From Prorocentrum cordatum (taxonomy: Eukaryota > Sar > Dinophyceae > Prorocentrales > Prorocentraceae): 64,000 nt of DNA. The translations under genes and the position numbers were made by a program. Where the stretch lies: assembly GCA_963575745.1 (NCBI GenBank), contig CAUYUJ010014194.1, positions 880,001 through 944,000 of the forward strand, in the 5' to 3' direction. The notes beneath the pieces were generated by a model, which made no database searches, was not told where the DNA came from, and saw only the letters and a program-made list of their open reading frames with translations. Below, piece by piece: positions 31,975-44,399 of the stretch (the stretch's first letter is position 1; every line of letters starts with the position of its first letter).

Positions 31975-32200
31975 TCCTCCTGCTCTTGCTGCTGCCGCAC
32001 CTCCTCCTCCTCCTTCTCCTCCTGCTTCTCCTACTTCTCCTCCTGCTCCTGCTCCTGCACCGGCTGCTGATGCTGCCGCTCTTCCTCCTCCTCCTCTCTT
32101 CCTCCTCCTCCTCCTCCTCCTCTTCCTCCTCCTCCTCCTCCTTATCATCCCTCCCCTCCTCCCTCTCATCCCTCCCTCCTCCCTCAACCCTCCTCCTTTC
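31975..32200. repeat. CTC/CTT-rich tract
   Basis: Imperfect CTCCTC and CTGCTC runs. Poly-Leu, Ser, Pro or Glu frames only. Confidence 0.9.
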
Positions 32201-32424
32201 CCCCTCGTCCTGGATCTTCCAGAGGGGGCAGGCACCGCAGGACGTCAGCGTGCGCACGGCGTGCATGAATCTTCGGGCCAGGCTTTGAGGGCGCGTCGGG
32301 GTCACGGGTGTCGGGCGTGCGGCTGGCGGGCCCCAGTCCCTGCAATCTCTGGGCGCTTTCGGTTTGACCGAGGCTGATCATTAGGTGAGTTGTTGTGGAA
32401 GCTCGTTCTAACATATACCGCCTC

Positions 32425-32560
32425 GGTTTAGTAGCTTTTAGTGGCCTTTAGCGGCCTTTAGTGTAATATTAGCGGGCTTTAGTGGCCCTTCGTCGCCTTT
32501 TGGCAGCCGTTAGTGGCCATCAGCGGCCTCGAGCAGCCCTTGCTGGACTTCAGTGGCCTT
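32425..32560 (+). repeat. TTTAGTGGCC short tandem repeat
   Basis: About ten degenerate copies of a 10-12-bp unit CTTTAGTGGCC. The following 32,570-33,290 shows no supportable gene. Confidence 0.75.
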
Positions 32561-33299
32561 TCTAGTCGCCTCTACAGGAGCGCAAGGAAGTGCATCGCGT
32601 ACGATAAAATGAGCTTCTTCCAAAAAGATGCACTTAATGATTTGTCCCTTCGTAGACGTCCTTGGGAAACGCCTCCTTTCGGAAACAGAAGAGGAGTTGT
32701 TTGAGTCGACCTCGGAGGCAGGAGACGACAGCGCCTCGGACCTCGAAGCGGCTGAGGGCTAACACGCCCACTAACCAACTTCAGGCTGCTGTCTCATATC
32801 ATAATGTATTACTTGAGTGGCTCCGTCGCCTCACATCACGGCTTCGATCAGAACGTACACAGAACTCGCTTCAAACAAACAATAACCCCATACCAGAAAA
32901 CAACGCTCTAACCGCACACAAAGTTGGCACGCACACGCACAAACAATGGAAAAGGCCAAGGCCTGGAGGCGAGGCGGCGGCGGCGGCGCGATCAGCCGCG
33001 ATCAGCCGTGGGCAACGGCGGCGACGCGCTGGACGCCACCGACAGCGTCGCCTACGATGATGCCGACACGGGGGCCGACTAGAGCACGACAACGACGGAA
33101 GCAAAAGCTGACATCGGCCAACCCCTCCCCTCGTACCCCGTCCACCCTGGTGATCCCACTGCCACTCTTGACCGCGCTCCCCCCCCAATCCTTCGAAGAA
33201 CCGCCCCGGAAGTGCGCCGTGAGGTCTAGTGGCACGGGCACCTCGCGCCCGACCAGCACGTCGCAGAGCACCCCCAGCGGGTGGTGCCACCTCGGCGCC

Positions 33300-33545
33300 G
33301 CGCTGCTCCTCCTGGGTGCTCTTCCTCCTCCTCCTCTCGATCGCCCTGCTCCTCCTGACCCTCCTCCTTCTCATCATCCTCCACCTCCTCTTTCTCCTCC
33401 TCCTCCTTTTCCACCACATTGTCTCTTCCTCCCCTTCCTCTTCCTCCTCTTCCTCATCCTTCTCCTCCTTCTTGTCGTGGTGCTCCTCCTGCTGCTGCTC
33501 CGCCACTTCCTCCTTCTCCTCCTCCTCTTTCTCCTTTCCAATCGC
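33300..33545. repeat. CTC/CTT-rich tract
   Basis: Imperfect CTCCTC runs. Acidic or hydrophobic low-complexity frames only. Confidence 0.9.
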
Positions 33546-33774
33546 CCTGAACTCCAGGTAATAACCCCCTCTGGGATAATAGAGTTCGGGGCCAAGCGGG
33601 ATAATAAACGTTTCCCCGGAAATCTCAGCATAATAATGAACATGCTGACGAAGATGATGATCAAGGCGATCCTGAACACTCATAAGAATAATATCAACCA
33701 TGGTTGATCCCAAATAGATCAAAACGGCTCACATCAACGAATCAGAGGGATCGAGCATGCATGGAATCCACAAC

Positions 33775-34065
33775 GCAGCAAGTAAGCAAGCGTGCAAGCA
33801 AGCGCACAAGCGCGCAATCAAGCAAGCAAGCGTGCAAGCAAGCAAACACCAACGTAAGCAAGCAAAAACGCAAGTAAGCAAGCAAGAACACATACATAAG
33901 GGAGGGTACCATTGAAAAAGTGGGGGGGAGGGGGGGGGGCCATTGGAAATAATGGGGGGGGGGCCATTGGTGCATAGGCATAGGCAAAGATATGCGTAGG
34001 CATAGGGGGAGGCATGGGCGTAGGCATAGGCATACCCATAGACATTAGGAGGGGCATAGGACTTA
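33775..34065. repeat. CAAG tetramers and CATAGG hexamers
   Basis: AAGCAAGC-type tetramers at about 33,775-33,895, G-runs near 33,925-33,965, then TAGGCATAGGCA hexamers at about 33,973-34,062. Confidence 0.85.
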
Positions 34066-34109
34066 GGGGCTGGGGGGGGGGGGAACGGACCAATGAGTAG
34101 AGAATGCGT

Positions 34110-35090
34110 TCGAATTCCTATAGAGCTAGCCTATTTGGATAATTACACACGTCCGTCGGAGTCTTTCGGGCATCAATAGGAAATTGAATGCCATAAGGCT
34201 CGTTGGGGTATGCGTCGCCTTGCATAGGTGACCCGTAGAAATCGAATTGAAGCCCATACACGCCCGATGGAATTACATGGGGCCCCTTGAGATACCAATG
34301 GGGATCCGAAGGACGTCGGTCAGGATCTCTACGCAAACGATAGAACACCAGGGAAATCGCCCCCTTAGGACATCCATCGGAAGCCTAAGGGCACGCATTG
34401 GAATCATTCGGGGTTCCATTGGATTCCTCGGGCAATCCATAGGAGCCCTGTGGAAGTCCATCGGGGTCCTTCGGGCGGCAAAAAGATCCATCTGGAAATC
34501 CAACGGATTCCTTCGGCAACCAATCGTGTTTCATAGGAACCCCATGAGACTCCGACGGGAATACGTGCAACTCTTTGAAATACCGGTTGGAGCCGCAAGG
34601 CAATCGATTGGGCCCCTTAGGACATCAACGCAATGCCTTAGGATATCCATCGGAATTCTTAAGGCGCCAATAGGAATCCGATGGACATCTGTGGGGTTCC
34701 TTCGGGCATCCATGCAATTCTTCGATCAAGTCATCGGATCCCTTTGGACATCGATCGGAATCCTGTGGGAATCCGTGGGGCCCCTTCGGGAAGCCATGCG
34801 ATTCCTGCGTAAGCCATAGGAGTCCTTAGACAACCAATTGGGTTCCTTATGACATCCATAAGAATCCAATTGACACCCATGAGATGCCTGAGGACATCCA
34901 TGGGGATCCGAAGGGGATCTGTTGCATCCCACGTAAATCCAAGACTTTCCTGGTGACATCCATAGGAATGCGCTGGACATCGATAAGATTCCTTAGGGTA
35001 TCCATCGGGGTCGAAAGGTAACCAAGTGTATTCCTAAGGGCTCTTAGGGCATCCAGAGAATCCCATAGGGGACTCTATAGGGATGCTTGA
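34110..35090. repeat. ATCCATNGGAATCC degenerate repeat
   Basis: Roughly 30-45-bp units with ATCCATCGGAATCC, CCTTAGGRCATCC and TCCTTCGGG steps. It continues, after the coding relic, at 36,340-36,600. Ile/Gly/Arg-rich frames are by-products. Confidence 0.75.
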
Positions 35091-35147
35091 AGATGATGGA
35101 GAAGGTGGCGAAGATGCTGACAACTATGATTCCCCGCTCTTGCTGCT

Positions 35148-36010
35148 CTAGGTGATCGGCGAGAGTTGGTTTCTAGAGCTTGCCTGAGAGCTCGAGGTCC
35201 TCAACGTTCCTCGCCGACAGATCTCTCTTGCGCACGCGCTCAAAGCACTCGCCCACGCGCGCTCGGCATTATCTTGGGGCCGCCCTTGCGCGGGAGGCAC
35301 CTCGCGCGCGCTAGCGCTAGCCAGCGCCTCCTCGAGGCCGCCGTGCATGGGCTCTGGCGCTGTCGGGCCACTTGCTCCTGGCCTTGGCCTTGGCCTTGGC
35401 CCTGGTCGCGGCGGAGCGGTTGTCGCTCGCGCCCTGCAATTTCTGGATCCACTCGCTGCCTCGCGCGCGCGCCTGGGTGGCGCCGACGGGCGGCTGGCGG
35501 CCCTCGCCCTGGATCTCGCGCAAGGCGCGCTCGACCCATCTCGTCACCCAAGGGCCGCAAGTCCAGCCATCCGCTTGGAACGCCCTGTTGGTTGCTGCTC
35601 GCAAGGCATCCCTCGGCAGGGCCAATGGCGCCGAACTCCCGGGGGGTCCTCGCGGCGGACTGCTTGCTTGGCGTTCTCGGACGGCTGGTTGAGGGCGTCG
35701 CGGCGCCCGGCCCTGCTTCGATGCCTCGAGGCAGGTGTAATGCGCGGGGGCCTCGGAACGCGCCGAGATCAGTCGGCGCTCGGCCTCTAGGACTCTCTCG
35801 GCGTAGCGCTTCCGCCCCTCGGGCCGCTGGGCGGCGGGCTCGCCCTTGCCCCGGCCCTAGCCCAGGCGACGGCCGCCGTGTGCTGGATCGCCAGAACGTC
35901 CTCGGGGGCGCCCGCGCGCTGCTCGATCTCGCCAAGCAGCGCGTCCACCGCGCCCAGCTCGAGGGCGTCGCCCTGCTTGATCTGATCGCAATTCATGATC
36001 GGGCACTGCT
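35148..36010 (-). pseudogene. Decayed coding locus, possibly gag-like
   Basis: Protein-like sequence runs along the minus strand in changing frames: LAKQCPIMNCDQIKQGDALE, AVDALLGEIEQRAGAPED, AERVLEAERRLISARSEAP, ATNRAFQADGWTCGPWVTRW, ALREIQGEGRQPPVGATQAR and ALASASAREVPPAQGRPQ, ending NQLSPIT and a stop at 35,148. At least three frame changes are needed. The charged, Ala/Arg-rich style and length resemble the gag-like part of the 10-16.7-kb element, but no shared motif was established. Repeats of one family lie on both sides. Function unknown. Confidence 0.45.
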
Positions 36011-36084
36011 TGGCGAGCTCGGTGCGCCGCGGTGACCTGCTAGATGCCTCCCAGATGGGGCCCCTGTCAGATGCGGCCGGAAAG

Positions 36085-36230
36085 TCGCGCAAGATCGCCG
36101 ATGCATCGGCGACGCGTCGGCCACGCATCGGCCATGCGTCGGCGACGTCGGCGGCGCATCTGCGACGTCAGCGTTGAGAAAGACGGGCTCCGCATCGAGC
36201 CGCATCAGCGACGCGTCGGCAATTCGGCGC
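36085..36230. repeat. GCATCGGCGACGCGTCGGC minisatellite
   Basis: Six or seven degenerate units of CGACGCGTCGGC / CATCGGCCATGCGTC in a short stretch. Confidence 0.65.
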
Positions 36231-36339
36231 GATCCTTCGACTCCATCTACCCGGATCCCAGCTTGGAGGCCTAGTCCTGCACGTGCGCCAATTGATTTTG
36301 GCCGCCTCTGGGAAATTATAAGCCTGCTCGACCGTGGCC

Positions 36340-36600
36340 TGCGGGTTTCGAGTATTCCTTTGGAAATCCGGAGGGTTCCTTCGGGAGTCCATCGGGTCCC
36401 TGAGGAAAACCATCGGACTGCACTTGAGATCTATGATATTCATATGGGCTCTATGGGCTTCCTTAGGACACCTTTAGGAGTCCATGAGAAATTCATAAGA
36501 TTCCGATAAACAAACCCATACTATTCTTCCAGGTTCTACACAGGACGCCTAAGGACATCCATAGGAATCAGCAAGACATCCATAGTTTTCCTTGCGGAAG
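36340..36600. repeat. ATCCATNGGAATCC degenerate repeat, second block
   Basis: Same unit style as 34,110-35,090 (GGAAATCCGGAGGGTTCCTT, AGTCCATCGGGTCC). Confidence 0.65.
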
Positions 36601-36649
36601 CATCCGGCTTCCTCTGTGAATCCATATGGAGTTCCGGGCTGTGGACGAC

Positions 36650-39010
36650 GCATGCGGGCGTTGTCACTGGGGTCTTTCTGTGAGCTCCCTATGGGGCCAC
36701 GAAGCGCTGTGCTGACGCATTCGGGCGATTCCACTGGGGACATCGGTGGAGTTTCCTGTGGGGCCACGAAGCGCTGCGCTGGGTGGTGGCTGACGCATGC
36801 GGGCGGCCCCGCTGGGACCTTCGGTGGGGCCCCTCATGGGGCCACGAAGCGCTGCGCGGGGCGGTGGCTGACGCATGCGGGCGGCGCCACCGTGGGCCCC
36901 CTATGGGGCCACGAAGCGCTGTGCTGGGTGGTAGCTGACGCATGCGGGCGGTGCCGCGGGGGCCTCTGGTGGAGCTCTCGATGGGGCCGCGAAGCGCGGC
37001 AGTGGGTCGGTGAATCGCAGTGGGGAAAGACTGTGCTGGGCGGTGGCTGACGCGCGCGGGCGGCCCCACTGGGGCCTTCGGTGGAGCTCTCTATGGGGCC
37101 ACGAAGCGCTTTACTGGGTGGGTGGAATGCAGGGGGGGAGGGCCGTGGTGGGCGGTGGTTGCGGCAAGGGCGGCCCCGCTGGGATCTTCGGTGGAGCCCC
37201 CTATGACCCCACGAAGCGCTCTACTGGGTAGGTGAAGCGCAAGGGGGGGGGGCGTGCTGGGTGGTGCCTGACGCATGCGGGCGGCATCGCTGGGACCTTC
37301 GGTAGAGCTCCCGATGGGGCCACGAAGCGCTGTGCTGGGTGGGTGAACGCAAAGAAACAGGGCAGTGCTGGGTGACGCATGCGGGCGTCGCCGCTGGGAC
37401 CTTCGGTGGAGCTCTCGATGGGGCCGCGAAGTGCTGCAGTGGGTCGGCGAAGCGCAAGGGGAAAGGGCTGCGCTGGGTGGTGGTGTACGCGCGCAGGCGG
37501 CCCAACTAGGACCATCGGTGGAGCTCCCTATGGGGCCGCGAAGCGCTGTGCTGGGTGGGCGAAACGCAAGGACGAAGGGCAGTGGTGGGTGGTGGTTGAC
37601 GCATGCGGGCCCACTGGGGCCTCCGGTGGAGCTCCCGATTGGAGCCAGGAAGCGCTGTGCTGGGCGGGTGAAAAGCACAAGGGAAGGGCTGCTCTGGGTG
37701 GTGTTTGAAGCGCGCGGGCGGTCCCACTGAGGCCTTCGGTGGAACTCCCTATGCGGCCGCGAAACGCTTTGCTGGGCCCGCGAAACGCAGGGGGGGGGGG
37801 GGGGCGCGGGGGGGGGGAAGGAGATCGCGGGGGCTGTCTCTTCAAAGCGGTGGCCCCACACCGCACCGCGGGGTGGCCGGGGCAAAATAGCTTGGCGAAG
37901 AACCCAGCAGTATGCAGTTATGAGTACCGCAGTTGTGGGCGTCGTCTTCGGTGGAGCTCACTGTTGCCACGACGCGCTTTGCTGGGAAAGGGGGGCCCAT
38001 GTGGACGCCGCCGCTGCGACGTTAGGCGGGGCTCCATATGTGGCAGCGAAGCGCTGTGCTGGATTGTGGAGACGCATGTGGACACAGTCGCTGGGGCGTC
38101 GCGTGGTGCTCCCCATGCGGCCACGAAGCGCAGTGCCAGGTACGGGGGGGCGCATGCGGACGCAGCCGCTGTGGCCTTAGGTGGGGCCCCCTATGGAGCC
38201 CCGAAGCGCTGCGCTGGGTGGGGGGTGCGCATGTGGACGCCGCCGCTGGGGCCTTCGGTGGGGCGCCCTATGGGGCCACGAAGCGCTGTGCTGGGCGGGG
38301 GGGGGGCCCACGTGGGCACCGCCGCTGGTTCTGTAGGTGGGGCCCCTCATGGAACCACGAAGCGCTGTGCTGGATGGGTAGGGGGGGGGGGGGGGCGCAT
38401 GTGGGCGCCGCCGCTGGGGCCTTCGGTGGGGCCCCCATGCGCGGCCGCGAAACGCTGCGCTGGGTGGGGGAGACGCATGTGGGCACCGCCGCTGGTGCTT
38501 GAGGTGGGGCTCCCTATGAAGCCGCGAAGCGCTGTGCTCGGTGGGGGCAGCGCATGCGGGCGCCGCCACTGGGGCCATGGGTGGGGGCCCCTATGGGGCC
38601 GCGAAGCGCTGCGCCGGTGGGGGGCGGGGGGGGGTGCGCGCGGGCGCCGCCGCTGGGGCGTTGCGTGGAGCCCCCCATGGAGCGGGCCACGGGGCGCTGC
38701 GTTAAGCGGGGGAGACGCGCGTGGGCACCGCCACTGGGGCCTTCGGTGGAGCTCCCGATGGGGCCGCGAAGCGCATTGCCGGGTGGCATGGGGGGGGGGG
38801 GGGGGGGCGCATGTGGACGCTGCCGCTGGGGCGTTAGGTGGAGCTCCATATGGGGCCGTGATGCGCTGTGCTGGGCGGGGGGTGGGGGAATATGGACATC
38901 GCCACTGGTGCTTTTGGCGGGGCTCGCTATGCAGCCGCGAAGCGCCGTGCCGGGCGGGGGGGGCGCGTGTGGACACCGCCGCTGTGGCCTTAGGCGGGGC
39001 CCCCCATGTG
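36650..39010 (+). repeat. About 90-bp CACGAAGCGCTGTGCTGGGTGG minisatellite
   Basis: More than twenty units of variable length (about 65-120 bp). Each has GGGGCCRCGAAGCGCTGYGC, TGGGTGG, GACGCATGYGGRCG, CCGCYGGGGCCTTCGGTGG and AGCTCCCTATG. A non-repeat insert with a long G run (about 37,788-37,900) separates two sub-blocks. Diverged units recur at 49,560-49,640 and 50,455-50,695. The long open frames are by-products. Confidence 0.93.
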
Positions 39011-39196
39011 GCTACGAAGCGCCGAGGACACGCGCGGGGCAGGGGCGGGGATGGGGGGGGAGGGGGGGGAAGGAAGGAAGGATGGGAGGAGGAAAAGGAG
39101 CGCGGGGACCGTCGCTGCAAAACAAGGACCCAACGCCACAAGATGGTTGGGAATTACACAGACGCGCAGAGCATTCCGTAGAACGTTCTTAAGATA

Positions 39197-39300
39197 TTGA
39201 TGCAATGTGCTGCTGCTGCTGGTGTTGCCGTTGTTGGTTTCTGTTGTTGTTATTGTTGTTCTTGGTGTTGCGGTTGCTGGTCGCTGCTGGCGTGCTGTTT
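39197..39300. repeat. TGC/TGT triplet tract
   Basis: Imperfect TGCTGCTG and GTTGTTG runs giving a Cys/Val/Leu frame. Confidence 0.7.
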
Positions 39301-39429
39301 GCTCCGTGATGGTTGCTGTCGTTTTGACTGTCGATGCTGTCGTTTGCCGCTAGCGTTGCCGCCGCGCGGCCTCAGTCCGATAACGGCGACGACGACGGTC
39401 GTCGATCGCCTTGTTACCTTGTCAGCCCC

Positions 39430-39740
39430 CACCCTCGATCCTCGGATCGAGAGCCCAAGATTCTCGAGTCCAAGCTGGGCGAGCATCGGATTTGGATTCC
39501 GAGACGCTCGAAGATGTTCGGGGCCAAGATCTAGGGTCCTCGACCCGAGCGTCGAGGGTCGAGCCTGGTCGATGGCGGCCCACGCCCGACGACGGCGACG
39601 GTCGCCGAGGCTCGATCCTCGATCCTCGGATCGAGGACCCAAGATCCTCGAGTCCATGCTGGGCAATCCTCGCATCTAGGATCCGAGGTACTCGAAGATG
39701 TGCGGGCCCGAGATGCGCGGTCCTCGATCCGAGACTGGGC
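39430..39740 (+). repeat. Tandem duplication, about 180-bp unit
   Basis: GATCCTCGGATCGAG, CCAAGATYCTCGAGTCCA, GCTGGGC, TCCGAGRYNCTCGAAGATGT and GGTCCTCGAYCCGAG occur in the same order at 39,433-39,560 and 39,617-39,735. The sequence is rich in CTCGA/TCGAG, like 60,280-60,475. Confidence 0.65.
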
Positions 39741-39934
39741 ATCAAGATGCTCGTGCTGTTATCGTTCTTCACCGCTACTCCCTGGCCTGGGCGCTCGGTC
39801 ACAGCTCCCAGCGGCTCGACGGCCGCTGCAAACACGCGACAAGACCAGGCCCGGGGCCCCGAGAGCGCGGCGGCTGCAGGAGGCAACGGCCCTGCGGGAG
39901 GCCCCGCAGGCGGGGCGGCCACAGTTGCGCCCGC

Positions 39935-40125
39935 ATGGTTGCGGTTGTGGTTGCGTGGGCGGGTTGAAATGAGTCGCCCGGTTACGTTTGCGGATGCGGT
40001 TGCGCGCGCGGTTTCAAATGCGTCGCCCAGTTGCGGTTGCGGTTGCGATGGCGGGCGGTTTGAAATGTGTCGCCCAGTTGCGGTTGCGGTTGCGATTGCG
40101 CGGGCGGGTTGAAATGTTGGCTTCG
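39935..40125 (-). repeat. CAACCGC minisatellite, five units
   Basis: Reverse-complement orientation (GGTTGCGGTTGCG, GCGGGCGGGTTGAAATG). No leader is found at either end. Confidence 0.85.
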
Positions 40126-40569
40126 CCAAGGGCTATGAAGGGGCGCGTGGATATTTTTCCCTTTTCAAATTTCATGTTAGTGGTCTCGTGCCGAACAACG
40201 ACAGATCTTATTGAACTGATCTGCTCAACAAAAAACAAACGCGCGCAAAATTCACTGCGGATGCCCTCAGAGGAAAACGAACAATGGAATGCTGCATAAG
40301 CGGCGCCCGCGTTCCGCCAGCAGTCCAACTGCAGACAAAACCACAAATGATCAGCCCACCGGAAAATTCACGAGCATTGCGGCGGGGACGGTCGTGCATC
40401 GAGCGAGGGCAGCGGAATTATAGCCGTCTGATGGAGCTCAGCCAAGGGCTACAAACATACAACCGCAAACTGGAGGCAAAGAATCATAAGCAGCGCGAAA
40501 GAAGGTCACTGCAAAACCAGACAGATGTCTCCAGGAAGGCGAATGCCTGCCAACGCGCCGCTTGCAATT

Positions 40570-42100
40570 GTTAATCATACTGGCCCGCGGTGAACCCCAG
40601 CGGCAACGCCCAGACGCCAACAATAACGCCTAAACGCCCGGTGAAGTCATTGGCGCGTTGCTCAAATCCTCGCGAGCCAATCCATGCGCAACCGCAAGGC
40701 GAGTCGCCCTGATCAAAACCGGGTAATCGGGCAAGCGGCGAAAATAGCGAGCCGCATCCGTATTCGCGGATGATGAGGTGCAGGAAGCGGAGCAAAGGAG
40801 AGGAGGGCGGAACATGAAAATCATAATGAACACGGTGAAGAGAGGGAGTATGGTGATAGGAAAGACTGGAAACGCGCAAGAGCACGAGCAGGTAGGAACA
40901 CGGAAGATGAGCTTGGGGGAGGTAGGAAGAAACATAAGAAGCCTGAGGGAGGCAAAAGGCGCACCAGTGATCCGCGCGGAACGCGCGTGCGCCGTGCGCC
41001 CTCACCAGCGAGGGCGCAGGCAGAGGTGGGAGGATCAAGGAGCAGGAGGAAGTAGGAGGAAATAGGAGGGGCAATAACATGCAGAAGAAAGCATTTGCAG
41101 ACTCGAATCCCAAGCAAGTTGCGCTAAGCATGAAAGCGAAGTGAAACAACATGCAACGCGCGAAAAAAACGATGACAACCGTTACATTAGGGAAAAGAAA
41201 AGGGCGCAGGAGCAATTAGTCGGGAGACGCACAGGAACGGGGTGGGAGCAGAACAAGGAGGAGGTCGCAGAAGAGGGACGAGGAGGAGGAGGAGGAGGAC
41301 AAGGAAGGGAAATATAAAGGATAGAGAGGAAAGAAACACGCTGACGACGACGGGCATCAATCATCGAGGATCTCGAGTCGTTCGCTTTAGGTGCCTGCGG
41401 GGCGCCCCATCAACGTCGTCATATCGGTGCCGCCGCGGCGCTCTCTTAGGGCAATTATGGCTGCCTGTGGCGGCTGTCTTGGAGCCCCTTGGGGCCCTCC
41501 CCGGGTCGTTTCGGGGATCTCCTGGGCCCCTCTTGGAAGCCTTGGGGGTCCTCCTGGGGCCATCTTGAAGCCGTCGGTCAAAGAAGTGGGGCCCTAGCAA
41601 CGCCCCATTCCTTCTCGAGCTCCCCAGTCGCCAAATGCGGCCCTCTTGCGACGCCCTTGAAGCGTTTTGGGCCGCTCTTTGGCGCTCTTGGAGCCGACTT
41701 GGGCCCTGGGGGCCCCCTCTCAAAGCAAGTTCAAACCAACTCGCGGCCATCTCGAGGCCTCTAGAAACTACGGAAAGCAAAAAGGCGAGAAGGAAAAAGT
41801 GAAGCGCACAGTGATTGTAAAGGAGTTGAACCTGTTGGAGGCCTCCTTCAAGAGCTCGAAAGACAATTGCGGGCTGTCACGAAGCGGTCTTGAGGGGGCT
41901 TGGAGGCACATTGGAAGCAAAATTGTGCCATCTGCAAATATATGGAGCGATCTCGGAATCCTTCTTGGGTTGCCTGCGGTTCCTTTGGAGCCATCTTCGG
42001 CCATTTCGGGCGCTCCACCGCCCCGCGGTCAATCTCTGTCCACGCCCGGGGACGAGAGGGCAGGGGGGGGGGGGCCCGCCCCTGCCAGGGAGAAACGCGC
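40570..42100 (-). repeat. Left arm of a large inverted duplication
   Basis: Read on the minus strand, 40,600-41,360 matches the plus strand of about 43,250-44,000, for example GTTCCGCGCGGATCAC with GTTCTGCGCGGATCAC, and GGCGACTCGCCTTGCG with GGCAACTCGCCTGGTG. The inner GGCC/TCTTGG part (41,380-41,600) matches the complement of 42,990-43,190 through GGGGCCATCTTG and CGTCRGTCAAAGA. The arms are diverged. A faint protein-level match (ATRLAVAHGLA with ATRLVIALALA) hints at an old coding sequence. Confidence 0.55.
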
Positions 42101-42599
42101 GGATAAGCTAGCCCGTTAAACCACCACCCACGCTCTGCATGGCTGGTGGGATTTTTCCACGGCCGCCTGGGAATACTACCCCGGATTCTCGAGTGAATTC
42201 TGCCCGGATTTTTCCAAATCCAAATGTGAATTTGCCCCGGAAGCCGCGTGAATTTTCACGGGTGTCCTCCGGATTTTTCCGCGCGCGTTTTTTCGATGCG
42301 CGCGCCCAAGGAAAAATCCACCAAGAATTCGGAGAGGTATTCAAAACGACTTTTTGTTTTTCTACCCGAAATTTGCACTAGGCCGCGCGCGGGGCCTGGA
42401 AGGAGGGAGGGGGGGGGAGAAGTCACAGGGAGTGGAGGGGCACGCCGCAGGAGAGGGCCGGAGGGAGACAGGAATCCCAGCACCCCTTTAAGCGTGAGCG
42501 GCGTGACGAAGTAATTCATCCAAGCCCGCCCCTCCCCTTCATGGACACGGCGCCCCATTTCCCCGCCCAATCCTTCGCGCGCGGGAAGGTAGCCGCGGG

Positions 42600-44000
42600 T
42601 CGTTGGAACGCCCAATACGGCCCAAAATGTATCCAAGAGCTGCAAGGAGCCCAGATACGCCACCAATATCGCTCAATGCACCCCAGGACGATTCCGAATA
42701 GCCTCCAACATGCCTCTGAGAGTCGTCAAGACCGCTTCAAGACGGCCCCGCGTGCCCTTCGAGCTCTCCAAGGAGGCCTCCAAGACAAAAAAGTGAAAAC
42801 CATTGCGTACTATGTGTTATGTATCGTCGCCTTTCGTTTTCCATGGGCCCTTGAGGCCTCAGAAGAACCCGACGGGCCCCAAGACGGCGCCGAGAGCGCC
42901 CAAGAGCAGCCGAAGAACGCCCCAAGAGAGCGCCAAGAGGCGACGTGGGCGGCTCCAGAGAGGGGGCGCTGCAAGGACCCTCGCCCCGCACTCTTTGACT
43001 GACGGCGTTTCCAAGATGGCCCCGAGAGGGCCCCCAGGGCCTCCAAGACGGGCCCACGAGACCCCGAAGAGGATCCCAAGGAGGCCCGAAACAGCCTCAA
43101 GAGGACCCCGTAGGCTCTCCCAAAATGGCTCCAAATTAGCTCCACAATGGCCCACAAATCACCCCAAGGGGCTTCTAACAAGAGCCGTGTGTGAAAAAAC
43201 AAACAAAATCCTCCATGATTGATTCTGGCCGTCGTCGTGACTTTTTCTCTCCCATCCTTCCTTTTCCTACCCCTCGCCCTCGTCCCGCCCCTCCTCCGTT
43301 TCCTCGTCATCCTCCTCCTTGTCCTCCTTCCCCGCTGCTGTTAATCCTCCGATTCCTCCTGCGCCGCCCTCGCGTTTCTAACGTAAACAGCGTCGCGCTC
43401 TTGGTTGAGCACCATGCTGGCGCACGTTTCTGATCAACACAATTTGCCTGGGCACCGTCTCTGGAACTGCTTCGTCCTGAGTGTTCTTACCCCCATGTCC
43501 TCCTGCCTCCCCCATGCTCCTCCCACCTCGCCATCTGGCACATTCCTACATCCTCGTCTACGAACGCATGCGGCGCACAGGTGTTCTGCGCGGATCACCA
43601 ATGCGGTTGCCGCCTCCCCCTGGCTCCTCGCACCCCCCCCCCCTCAGGTCCCTCATCATCCTTCCGACCTTCTCATGCTCTAGCATGTTGCTGTAGCCCC
43701 CAGCACGCGCCCATCCTATTGCTGTTCTTCTTCTTTCGTTGCTACTGGCCCTTCGCCGCCAGATTTGCTCCTTCGCTTCCTCCACCTCCTCTCCCCCCCC
43801 CCGCGCAGAACCATTGAAAACGCATTCGGTTCGCTGCGGCGCCGCATGCTGCTACGCATGCTGTTCGAGGCAACTCGCCTGGTGATTGCTCTTGCCTTGG
43901 CTGGCGGAAATACGCGAGGCGTCGGAAATGAAGGCAAAAAGGCGGATGAACAATAGAATCCCGCGGGCCACGGCCGAAACGCGTCAGAACATATGTGAGG
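42600..44000 (+). repeat. Right arm of the large inverted duplication
   Basis: Partner of 40,570-42,100. Spacer 42,110-42,600 is non-repetitive apart from GAATTC/TTTTTCC-rich steps, and I see no gene in it. 44,000-44,395 also holds nothing I can name. Confidence 0.55.
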
Positions 44001-44399
44001 AGACAGGTATGCAAGTTGTTTTGGACCCCTACATAGCCTGTCTTGGGACCCTAGGGCCTGTTTGCAATCCTTCTCGGGACCTGCTGGACTCTCCTCGAGC
44101 TCACTTGCAGCTTTCCCGGCGCCCTGTTGGATCCCGCCGCAGGCCCCGACAAAAAAAGATGACAGCGGAAGGGAAATGAAGAGAAAAACAATGCAGGCAA
44201 GAGGAATAAGATAAATGAGTACGATGACGAAGAATCAAGGGCACGGAAGACATTCGAAATTCGCTGGCCACGCGGCATTCACACGAACGCCCGAGCCACA
44301 TGATCGATTGACGTGCGCATATCAGAAAAAATGAAAAACGAAGACGCAAATCCACGCTGAATTCACCCTTAGCACCGGCGAAACCAAGAAATGTGGCGT

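Noticed and set aside
37739-39181. 480-residue open frame along the 90-bp minisatellite
   Set aside because: It follows repeat units with changing length, and other frames and strands are equally open.
40284-40574. Basic 96-residue plus-strand reading
   Set aside because: Moderately protein-like, but it lies within or beside the inverted duplication, has no recognisable motif, and has no clear counterpart in the other arm.
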